Below, one piece after another: positions 52,088 to 59,680 of a DNA stretch of 64,000 nucleotides. The notes beneath the pieces are model-generated. The model made no database searches. It had not been told where the DNA came from and saw only the letters and a list, made by a program, of their open reading frames with translations. The stretch lies in the NCBI RefSeq assembly GCF_002631205.1, contig NZ_PDLO01000001.1, positions 1,116,001 through 1,180,000 on the forward strand. Reading direction: 5' to 3'. How positions within the stretch are numbered: position 1 is the first letter of the stretch; each line of letters begins with the position of its first letter. A program made the translations under genes and the position numbers. The stretch comes from Neolewinella marina. GTDB taxonomy: Bacteria; Bacteroidota; Bacteroidia; Chitinophagales; Saprospiraceae.

Positions 52088-52120
52088 AAATTGGTTAACC
52101 GGCTTTTGGTTAACCAATTT
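52088..52120. promoter_or_regulatory. Candidate operator for the alginate lyase
   Basis: A perfect 13-bp inverted repeat, AAATTGGTTAACC (52088-52100) and GGTTAACCAATTT (52108-52120), with a 7-bp spacer, lies 68 bp before the lyase start. Each arm contains GGTTAACC, itself a palindrome. The form suits a GntR- or LacI-type regulator. The rest of the 52021-52409 gap shows nothing further. Confidence 0.5.
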
Positions 52121-52409
52121 ACAAGGTAGCTTTTCCAGACTGATAAAAAAATTACCGCCCTGAAGTGGGTAGCCAGTCACTCCTTCACCGGGTGGTGGCG
52201 CGGGCGCGGGAGTTCTCCGTTCGCCTTAACCGGCCGTCAACCCGGTGAACATTGGGGAGTGCGCCGGCCCGAATATTGATGCGCTGCAGGGGTACCCACA
52301 CGCGTTGCATGCCGGAGGTGGGTGGTCGTGGTCGGCTGCGTCTTGAAAGATGGGGAATCGGGGGATGTCGCCAGTCCCGATGAAAAAACCGTAGGGTTTA
52401 CCTCACCGG

Positions 52410-52910
52410 CTACTCCCCGGACCCGCTGAAATTGCCCAGGTCGATGCGGCAGCTGCAGAGCCCTTCCGGCCAGGGGCAGCGGGCGGGTTCGTACTCGCAG
52501 AATTCCAAGTGGAGGTAGCCTCCGTCGCCGGGATCGAAGTAGTCGTCATGCATGCGCTTGAGGAGCTGGGGGTAGAGCAGCCGCGCCGAGACACCCTGGG
52601 GGGCATCGGCCAGGGTGCGGTAGGCCGCCCAGAGGTCCAGCAGGTCGCGGACCAGGGTTTCCAGCTGGTGGTCGGTAAGGCGCTCGGCCGGGGGGAAGGC
52701 CTCGGGCTCGAAGCCGAGGGTGTCGTACATGCTGCGGTTGCTTTCCCCGGAGGTGTAGCGTTCCACGTCGGAGAAGTGGCGGATGAGTTCCGCGCGCTGC
52801 CGTTCTTCCTCGGTCACGAAGTACTCGTCGGCCAGGGGTCGGGGGCGTTCACGGCGGCGCTGGGCGGCGGCGAGGAGGTCGCCGCAGAGTTGCTCTACAT
52901 AGCGTTGCAT
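52410..52910 (-). CDS. Conserved hypothetical helical protein
   Basis: 166 residues from MQRYVEQLCGDLLAA at 52910; an ATG 39 bp upstream adds an unlikely segment. Charged and helical (QRRRERPRPLADEYFVTEEE, HQLETLVRDLLDLWAAYRTL), followed by a short Tyr/Asp-rich and Cys-containing C-terminus (DDYFDPGDGGYLHLEFCEYE, ARCPWPEGLCSCRID) that could bind a metal. No signal peptide. I do not know its function. It precedes nothing on its strand within 390 bp. Confidence 0.7.
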   Translation of the reverse strand: MQRYVEQLCGDLLAAAQRRRERPRPLADEYFVTEEERQRAELIRHFSDVERYTSGESNRSMYDTLGFEPEAFPPAERLTDHQLETLVRDLLDLWAAYRTLADAPQGVSARLLYPQLLKRMHDDYFDPGDGGYLHLEFCEYEPARCPWPEGLCSCRIDLGNFSGSGE

Positions 52911-53071
52911 GACGTGAAAGATAGGAAAGCTTTCTACATCCCCGCCCAAACAAAAGAAGGGGTGCCCCTGACCGGCCGAAACGGCTGGCCGGGGGCAGAC
53001 CCACTTCTCAATAAAAAATCACAACTCAAACTTCAAAAGCATAATTCTGGGATCGGGAGAAGGAGCTGGTG

Positions 53072-55702
53072 CTACTGCTTCTCTTCTTCCGATTCCTCTT
53101 TGTCGTCCTGCTTCGCCTTTTTGTCCTTCTTTACCGGAGCGGTGGCGCGGCGGGCGGCGCGGCGCGACTGGGTGGGGGCCGGGCTGGCCGCGGCACCGCC
53201 GCCACCGTCGTCGCCGCCGCCCATCAGGTCGTCGTTGCTCACGCCCCGGGTCTTGCGGCGGGCGCGGTCGGCCTCCAGCTCACCGAACTTGTAGCTGAAG
53301 GTCAGCTTCACGTTGCGGTTCAGGAGCAGGTCTTCGCGGACCTGGGTGAAGGAGGCCGTTTCCAGTTCGCTGCGCAGGGTCCAACCCTGGCCGGCGAAGT
53401 TCTCGGCGGAAAGGCCGATGGTGCCCCGCCCTTCGTTTATTTCCTTGCTGACGCCGAGGGCGTACATCCCGAATCCGCCCCGCGAGCCCTGCAGCTGTAC
53501 CCGACGGCCGCGCATGAAGGTGAAGGCCTGGGCGCTCCAGCCGTTGTTCATCTTCAGCTGGCTCATCAGGCGGCCGCCGTAGTTGAAGCCGGAGTTGGTC
53601 TGGGTGACGGAGATTCCGTCCAGCCCGGTCACCAGTCCTTCCAGGCGGGCGTAGTCGAGGTCGAATCCGCCGTTGACCGTCCAGCGGTTGGTCAGGTAGA
53701 GGTTCAGGAAGACGTTCATGCCCACGGCCTGCTCCTGACCAATGTTCTCGTAGGTGGTCAGCAGGGTACCGTCCAGGCTGTCGATGGGGGTACGCACCTC
53801 GTTGATGGCGTTGGCCGTGTTGCGGCCGAAGAGGGAGAGGTTCAGGTAGGTCTTGCCCAACATGCTGCTGTAGCCCAGTTCGTAGTTGTCGGTGAGTTCG
53901 GGGCGCAGCAGGGGGTTGCCCACCTCGATGTTCTGGGTGTTCTCCAGGTTCACGTTGGGGTTGAGTTGCCGGAGCCACGGGCGCTGGATGCGCCGGCTGT
54001 AGGCGGCCTTCACCGTTGTGGCCTGCCCTACCCGCTTGGAGAGGTTGAGGCTCGGCACGAAGTTGTCGTAGTCGGGGATTTCGATGGCCTCGTTGTCCTG
54101 GGTAGCCGTGATGCGGGTCTGTTCGTAGCGCATACCGGCCTTCACGGTCACTTCCCCGGGCAGGGAGAGGGTGTAGGCACCGTAGGCGGCTACGATGTCC
54201 TGTCCGTAGTCGAGCTGCCCGGCGGGCCGCGAGCCGTCGGCCGTGAAGGCCCCTTCGCCCTCGGCGCTCAGGTAGCGGTAGTCGCTGTTCACCTGCCGCA
54301 GGATGCCCTTGGCGCCGGCCTCCACGATCTGGGTTTCCCCGATGGGGTGGATGTAGTCGGTCTGCAGGGTGATCTCCTGGTTGTTGTTGTCGTTCAGGTT
54401 CTGCAGGCGGTTCAGCACGGTTTGCTGGCCGTTGAGGCTGGAGGATACGAAGTTGGTGTTCTCGTCGGTGGTGCTGTACAGGGTGGAGACGCTCAGTTCC
54501 CGTCCGGCCTTGATGACGTAGAGGTAGTCGAGGTTCAGGTCGATGCTGTTGCCGGTGCGCTCGCTTTCGATGTCGCGCAGGAAGGTGGACAGCGGTTGCT
54601 CGTTGGCGTAGACGCTGGTGGTCTGCAGCTGGTCGCGGTTGAAGTTGCGCAGCCCGAACCGGATGCCGGCGGAGAGGAACTGCCGGTCGGTAAGGTCATA
54701 GTCCAGTCCCAGGTTGTAGCGGCCGAACATGCCGTTGTCGCTGGCCTCGCCGAACTGCTCGCTGCGGCTGTCGGTGAACTGCTGCACCAGGGAGGTCTCG
54801 GCGTCGTTGTAGAAGGCCCTGCCGAAGCCGCCCAGGGTGAGGCCGAACTTGCCCTTGCGGTAGCTGCCGTTGAGCCCCAGGTTGGAGCCCCGCAGCCCCA
54901 GGCCGGTATCGACGTTCAGGAAGTAGCCGGCCAGGCTGTTCTTCTGGGTGATGATGTTGATGATGCCCCCGGATCCCTCGGCGTCGTACTTGGCGGAGGG
55001 GCTGGTGATCACCTCCACGCTCTTGATCTGGTCGGCGGGGATCATCTTCATGGCGTCGGCCACGCTGCTGGCGATGATTGTCGAGGGCTTGTTGTTGATC
55101 AGTACGCGGATGTTGCTGTTGCCGCGCAGGCTCACGTTGCCTTCGAGGTCGACCTGCAGCAGGGGTACCCGGCGCAGGACGTCGGCGGCGTCTCCGCCCT
55201 TGCTCAGTTTGTCCTGCTCGGCGTTGTAGACCAGTCGGTCCACCTTCTCCTCGATGAGGGAGCGTTGGCCGGTGACGGTGACCTCCTCCAGCAGTTCAGC
55301 CGATGCGCCGAGCTTGATGGTGCCCAGGGCGGTGGCCTTGCCGCCGGCGACGGTCACGTCGGGAACGGAGATCTTTTCGTAGCCCAGGAAGGTGATTTCC
55401 ACCCGATAGGTACCGTCAGCGACGTCGGTGACGGTGAAGCGCCCCGCCTCGTCGGTAAGGGTACCGTTCACCAGTGCCTCGGCGGCCGTGTAGAGGCTAA
55501 CCGTGGCGTAGGCTACCGGACTGCCGTCGGTGGCGTCGGTCACCACCCCGGTGATGGAACCCGCCGCGGGCAGCCAGCGGGAGGGGCTCTTGGAAAAGGC
55601 CGTTGCACCGGCGTCCGCGCCCGCGGGGAAGGCGGCTAAAGCGACGCCGGGAAGCAACAGGCCAAGAAGAAAAAGTAGATTGGGATACAAACGAGTCCTC
55701 AT
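53072..55702 (-). CDS. TonB-dependent outer membrane receptor with charged C-terminal tail
   Basis: 876 residues: signal peptide (LYPNLLFLLGLLLPGVALA), a carboxypeptidase-like regulatory domain (about 48-128; GSITGVVTDATDGSPVAYAT), a plug (about 130-235) with ELLEEVTVTGQRSLIEE and GSGGIINIITQK, and a 22-strand barrel of the OMP_b-brl_3 type. It imports a substrate through the outer membrane with energy from TonB. The barrel ends near LTFSYKFGELE, but ~75 residues follow: Gly-rich, then Ala/Arg-rich and finally an alternating Lys/Glu/Asp tail. That is longer than usual and leaves the terminal aromatic inside. The substrate is unknown; no SusD is adjacent. Confidence 0.92.
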   Translation of the reverse strand: MRTRLYPNLLFLLGLLLPGVALAAFPAGADAGATAFSKSPSRWLPAAGSITGVVTDATDGSPVAYATVSLYTAAEALVNGTLTDEAGRFTVTDVADGTYRVEITFLGYEKISVPDVTVAGGKATALGTIKLGASAELLEEVTVTGQRSLIEEKVDRLVYNAEQDKLSKGGDAADVLRRVPLLQVDLEGNVSLRGNSNIRVLINNKPSTIIASSVADAMKMIPADQIKSVEVITSPSAKYDAEGSGGIINIITQKNSLAGYFLNVDTGLGLRGSNLGLNGSYRKGKFGLTLGGFGRAFYNDAETSLVQQFTDSRSEQFGEASDNGMFGRYNLGLDYDLTDRQFLSAGIRFGLRNFNRDQLQTTSVYANEQPLSTFLRDIESERTGNSIDLNLDYLYVIKAGRELSVSTLYSTTDENTNFVSSSLNGQQTVLNRLQNLNDNNNQEITLQTDYIHPIGETQIVEAGAKGILRQVNSDYRYLSAEGEGAFTADGSRPAGQLDYGQDIVAAYGAYTLSLPGEVTVKAGMRYEQTRITATQDNEAIEIPDYDNFVPSLNLSKRVGQATTVKAAYSRRIQRPWLRQLNPNVNLENTQNIEVGNPLLRPELTDNYELGYSSMLGKTYLNLSLFGRNTANAINEVRTPIDSLDGTLLTTYENIGQEQAVGMNVFLNLYLTNRWTVNGGFDLDYARLEGLVTGLDGISVTQTNSGFNYGGRLMSQLKMNNGWSAQAFTFMRGRRVQLQGSRGGFGMYALGVSKEINEGRGTIGLSAENFAGQGWTLRSELETASFTQVREDLLLNRNVKLTFSYKFGELEADRARRKTRGVSNDDLMGGGDDGGGGAAASPAPTQSRRAARRATAPVKKDKKAKQDDKEESEEEKQ

Positions 55703-55843
55703 CGTGGTGGGGTTATGCAGGCAAAAGAAAGGCCTGCCATCACGCCCGTGGGACCCGATCGACCATTCGGCATACTCCCTCGACCATCCGGGATGCGCTC
55801 CGACGCCTCCCCCCGATTTGATCGACGATCCGGCACCCGAGTC

Positions 55844-56275
55844 TTACTCGACCAGCAGGACGGTGTCCGTACCGATGAGGGAAAGCTCCGAGGGCAGGGC
55901 CTCCTCCGAGAGGTAGGGGGAAAGGTCGAAGGAGAACGTCCGCGTCAGGTAGGCCATGCAGGTGAATTCGTCGACCTGGTCATCGAAAATCAGGCGGGCC
56001 GAGGACTGGGTGGGGTTGCTCTCCGCTACGTTCCCGGTGGTGACCAGGTCCAGCGTCCAGTGGTCGGCCGTACAACCGCTGGCGCCGATCTCTACCGTCA
56101 GGCAGCGGTCCTCGACGCGGGCCGACTCCAGGATGAAGTGGTCTGAGGCCAGTCCCTCCACCGACCCTACGATGCGGATGTCGGGGCCGCAGGTGAGGCG
56201 CAGGGCCTCGTCCTTCTCGCAGGCGAAGGAGAGAAAAGCAAGCAGCAGGAGGGGCAATACACTCAACTTGTTCAT
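55844..56275 (-). CDS. Small lipoprotein, paralogue of the gene at 29471
   Basis: 143 residues: lipoprotein signal with lipobox (LLLLAFLSFAC), then a Cys-containing beta domain: DRCLTVEIGASGCTADHWTL, ESNPTQSSARLIFDD and FSFDLSPYL. Over this region it lines up with the protein at 29471 without large gaps. It is upstream of the TonB-dependent receptor and downstream of the FAD oxidoreductase on the same strand. Outer-membrane or periplasmic; function unknown. Confidence 0.75.
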   Translation of the reverse strand: MNKLSVLPLLLLAFLSFACEKDEALRLTCGPDIRIVGSVEGLASDHFILESARVEDRCLTVEIGASGCTADHWTLDLVTTGNVAESNPTQSSARLIFDDQVDEFTCMAYLTRTFSFDLSPYLSEEALPSELSLIGTDTVLLVE

Positions 56276-56357
56276 GGTGAATCACGCATTTGGTTCACCG
56301 AGAATAGGACGTTGGTGGCTGACCAAACGTTGGTCGGTTGGAGGCCGAAATTGTGCA

Positions 56358-58595
56358 TCACGCCACCGGAAGTTCCATCTCCGGGTCGGCCGCCCGGGGA
56401 CGGTGCACCGGGGCCCAGTTTTCCTTGTGCCCCCCCAGGTTGGCGGCCTTGCGGAGAGCCTGTCCCGCCTGGATGCCCGACTGGATGGCGCCGTCGATGT
56501 AACCGACGTTGAGCCCGAAGTCGGTCCAGTCCCCGCACAGAAAAAGGTTGGCAAAACCGCTTCCCCCCGGCCGCAGCCGGTACTGGTCGGTATCCGGCAG
56601 TGAGAGGGTGTATTGGTCGGTGGGCCGCACGTTGACGCGGAGGTATTGATAGGCGTACCGCTCCTCCGCGGTGGCCGTGGGGGCAGGGCCGTGGAGCAAC
56701 ATGGCGTTGAAGACGCCCGGGTCGGTGTAGGCCAGGGGCCAGAAGAAGGCCATGTAGCGGTCCAGGTAGTCGCGGAACGCTCTCCCCATCTCCGCCAGTT
56801 CGCGTACCGGGTAGCCGTGGTCGGTGAAGGGCGGCAATGGTTCCGACAGGAGGTAGGGTCCGGTGAAGTAGGCCACGAAGCGCGGGCAGTGGTCCGCCGG
56901 CCAGGGCTCGTGGGGCAACACCAGGGAGCTGTCGAGCCAGGAGTACATCGGGTCTTCGTACACCACCACGTTCGGTGCCCCACCGCTCAGGGGCAGCCCC
57001 CAGTCGTAGGCCTTGAAGCCAAGCTGCCGCAGGGTGACCTTCATCCACAGCTGGGCCGCCTGGGTGGGGGTGGTGGCTACGCGGTCGACCATTTTTCGCC
57101 AGGCGGGTACCCGCTCGATAATCTCCGGGCAGATGGTTGGCAGGCAGCCCACCGGAATGCCGAGGACGACCTCGTCGAAGTCGGTGCCCAGTTCAAGGGT
57201 ATAGGTGCCCACCCCCTGCCAGTCGGCCCAGGGGTCCTCCAGGTCGATGGTCGCCGCCAGCAGCCGTTGGGCCTGCTCCGGATCCAGCTGTTCGTAGCGC
57301 GGGGTGGCGGGCCAGGCACTGAGGCCGTCGGCCAGGACAATAGCGGGGTCGTAGTCTTCCCCCACCAGGTCCACCTGCCGCTGGAGGGTGATGCGCTCCA
57401 TGCGGCCGGAGTCGGAATAGTGTACCTGCTCCACCCGCTGGAAGAAGCGGAAGGTCACCCCCCGCGCCTTCAGCAGCTGGTAAAGGGGCATCACTAGGGT
57501 ATCCCCCGTGCCGTAGCGCATCTGATAGACGAAGCTGCCCTTGTAGCCAATGGACTGGATCAGGAACTGCAGGGCCGAGCCGGCGGCCAGGGCACCGCCC
57601 CGATCGTTGACGAGGTTGGAGAAAGTGCCGGTGTAGAAGAAGCGGACGACCACGCTGTTTAGCAAGTAATCCGGTGCCTCCTGACGGCGCAGCCATTCCC
57701 GGAAGTCGTAGCGGTCAATGGCGTCGAAGTTGAAAGAACGGGTGGTGGGATCGTACACGTCGTCCAGAATCCCCTTCAGCAGGTAGTAGCCAAAGGTGAG
57801 GAAGAGGATGATGCGTTCCAGGCGCGGGTGGGCGCTCAGGCCGGCGTAGAGGCGGTCGTCGTGCTCCTCGAGGAAGTCACCCAGCGACCGCAGTAGCCGG
57901 CGGTGGTGGTCGTAATCGTCGTCCGAAAAGTCGGCGTGGGCCTCGTGGAAGGCGTCCAGCAGGCGCTGGTATCCTTTGGGTATGACTTTGCGTGAACTGC
58001 GCAAGAGCAAGCCCATTGCGCCGGTCAGCCAACCCCGCCAGCCCCGGGGCGCCGGCCCGTAATTGGGGAAGAAGTGGGCCAGGATCAGCCGCTCCAGCGG
58101 ATTGGCGTCCTTGCCGTAGGGGCTGCCCATGACGAACTCCAGCAGGAGGGCCATCCCCTTGCGGATCAGGGCCCAGGGGGGAAGGGGCCCCGCGGTGCCC
58201 GGCAACTCCTCCGTACGGGGGAAGATCAGCGGCCAGCTCGTCCAGTGGTCGGACCGCTCCTCGGTGGTCAGCAGGGTGGTATCGTTGGCCACCAGGCCAT
58301 CGCGGAAGAGGTCTTTCAAGGGGCTTCCGGGATCCAGGCCCCGGCGGGCGCGCTCCTCGTACACCTGGCGGAACAGCCGGAAGGTGGTATCGTACCACCC
58401 CTGCAGGATATGGATGCCGTGTTCCTCGATGCGACCGTGGGGGCCGCGGCCGGTGGCGGTCTTGCCCCCCAGCCGCCACCCCATCTGGTAGAGGGTTACG
58501 GAGTAGTGGTCCTGCCAGCCGGGATAGTCGGTCAGTTCGTGGGCGGCGGACAGGGCGGCCATTCCTCCGCCCAGGATGACGATTTTCTTGCGCAT
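56358..58595 (-). CDS. FAD-dependent oxidoreductase, amine-oxidase/phytoene-desaturase-like
   Basis: 745 residues from MRKKIVILGGGMAALSAAHEL at 58595, a Rossmann FAD site (GGGMAAL) at the very N-terminus. A large helical insertion (about 130-330) with hydrophobic segments follows, then a second FAD-binding region near the C-terminus (LFLCGDWTDFGLNVGYIDGA, the usual closing motif with the flavin-contacting Asp). About 250 residues longer than typical phytoene desaturases. It oxidises or desaturates an unknown substrate, perhaps hydrophobic. It starts 4 bp after the stop of the partner gene, so the two are co-transcribed. Confidence 0.85.
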   Translation of the reverse strand: MRKKIVILGGGMAALSAAHELTDYPGWQDHYSVTLYQMGWRLGGKTATGRGPHGRIEEHGIHILQGWYDTTFRLFRQVYEERARRGLDPGSPLKDLFRDGLVANDTTLLTTEERSDHWTSWPLIFPRTEELPGTAGPLPPWALIRKGMALLLEFVMGSPYGKDANPLERLILAHFFPNYGPAPRGWRGWLTGAMGLLLRSSRKVIPKGYQRLLDAFHEAHADFSDDDYDHHRRLLRSLGDFLEEHDDRLYAGLSAHPRLERIILFLTFGYYLLKGILDDVYDPTTRSFNFDAIDRYDFREWLRRQEAPDYLLNSVVVRFFYTGTFSNLVNDRGGALAAGSALQFLIQSIGYKGSFVYQMRYGTGDTLVMPLYQLLKARGVTFRFFQRVEQVHYSDSGRMERITLQRQVDLVGEDYDPAIVLADGLSAWPATPRYEQLDPEQAQRLLAATIDLEDPWADWQGVGTYTLELGTDFDEVVLGIPVGCLPTICPEIIERVPAWRKMVDRVATTPTQAAQLWMKVTLRQLGFKAYDWGLPLSGGAPNVVVYEDPMYSWLDSSLVLPHEPWPADHCPRFVAYFTGPYLLSEPLPPFTDHGYPVRELAEMGRAFRDYLDRYMAFFWPLAYTDPGVFNAMLLHGPAPTATAEERYAYQYLRVNVRPTDQYTLSLPDTDQYRLRPGGSGFANLFLCGDWTDFGLNVGYIDGAIQSGIQAGQALRKAANLGGHKENWAPVHRPRAADPEMELPVA

Positions 58596-58599
58596 GGGA

Positions 58600-59517
58600 T
58601 CAGGAGTTGGCGGGAGCAAGCCACCGGCGGGTGGTCCAGCGGTTGAGGGTGCGGCGCAGTCCGGCCAGCAGGCCGACCCAGGGGCGGGGGGTGCGAGGGG
58701 GCAGTCCGCCCGAAGGGTACACCGGTTCGCCGTCGCGGATCAGCTCCACCAGCCGCGGTTGCCGGTTCCAGCGAGCGGCCAGCCGGTAGAGCCGGTCGAG
58801 CTCCGGCAGGATGAGGAGGTTGTCGAGCACCTCCGCCCCCACGCTGTGGCCGCAGTGGCAGCGGCCGAGCAGGTGACGCAAGTCGGCCTCGGACAGGGGG
58901 TAGGTGGTGGGATAGAACGCCGAAAGCTGGGTAAGCAGGTCCACCGCCGGCCCCTGGGGGGCGGCGAAGATGCGGCCGAGCTCCCCGAAGGCGAACCGTT
59001 CCTCCTCCACCATGGCCTGGGCAAAGAGCAGGCGGTAGAGGACTACGTTCAGGAAGGTGCGTTCGCCCGGGCCCTCCCGCTCGGCCAGGTCGGGGTACCG
59101 CAGGTAGCCGTCGATGACGCTCGAATTGTGGGCGCGGTACCAGCTCACCTCCCGCGGGTGCTCCAGGTATTCCACCCACAGCTGGGCCGCGGCGGGCAGG
59201 AGCCGGGGGTCCACCGCCCGTTCCCGGGCGCGCACGGCCAGCTCGCAGTGGTAGATGTAGCCCAGGTTGACGGAGTTCCACCAGGCGCTGCCGGGGGGCT
59301 TGGCCTGCAGGGGGCGCAGAACGGCCCGCTCCTGCCAGCGCATGAAGGCGAGCTCTGAATTACCCAGGCCGCCGCCCCCGCCCCGCCGGTGGCCGTAGCG
59401 GGCGTAAAACCGCTGGCGGGAAGCGTACCGCAGCGCCGGGGATTCCCGCAAGGGTTCCATCCAGGAACGAAGCTCCCGCTCGAGATCCTCGAGCGGGGCA
59501 GCGACTTGTGTTGGCAT
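58600..59517 (-). CDS. Hypothetical protein, operon partner of the FAD oxidoreductase
   Basis: 305 residues, Arg- and Leu-rich, without signal peptide. Mostly helical; a Cys/His pattern RCHCGHS lies near residue 223 (LLGRCHCGHSVGAEVLDNL) and might bind a metal. N-terminal region: AWWNSVNLGYIYHCELAV and YRAHNSSVIDGYLRYPDLAE. It precedes the oxidoreductase by 4 bp and probably supplies substrate, metal or a partner domain to it. Not a family that I recognise. Divergent from the adenylate cyclase. Confidence 0.72.
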   Translation of the reverse strand: MPTQVAAPLEDLERELRSWMEPLRESPALRYASRQRFYARYGHRRGGGGGLGNSELAFMRWQERAVLRPLQAKPPGSAWWNSVNLGYIYHCELAVRARERAVDPRLLPAAAQLWVEYLEHPREVSWYRAHNSSVIDGYLRYPDLAEREGPGERTFLNVVLYRLLFAQAMVEEERFAFGELGRIFAAPQGPAVDLLTQLSAFYPTTYPLSEADLRHLLGRCHCGHSVGAEVLDNLLILPELDRLYRLAARWNRQPRLVELIRDGEPVYPSGGLPPRTPRPWVGLLAGLRRTLNRWTTRRWLAPANS

Positions 59518-59680
59518 AGTGCGAAGGACTGCATCCGGGCCCTGGCGGACTGATAATGAGCCACTTACTAAACTACGGGCGGGTGAGCAATTTAAGTGGA
59601 AAAGACGTAATTTTAATTTCGGGCAAGGTTCTCGTCTGATCGCTGTTTCCCCCTCAGTGCGGAGCCTCCCCCCTGCAGCT

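Noticed and set aside
53069-55639. 856-codon plus-strand frame opposite the TonB-dependent receptor
   Set aside because: Gly/Val/Gln-rich mirror of the real receptor gene, without family marks.
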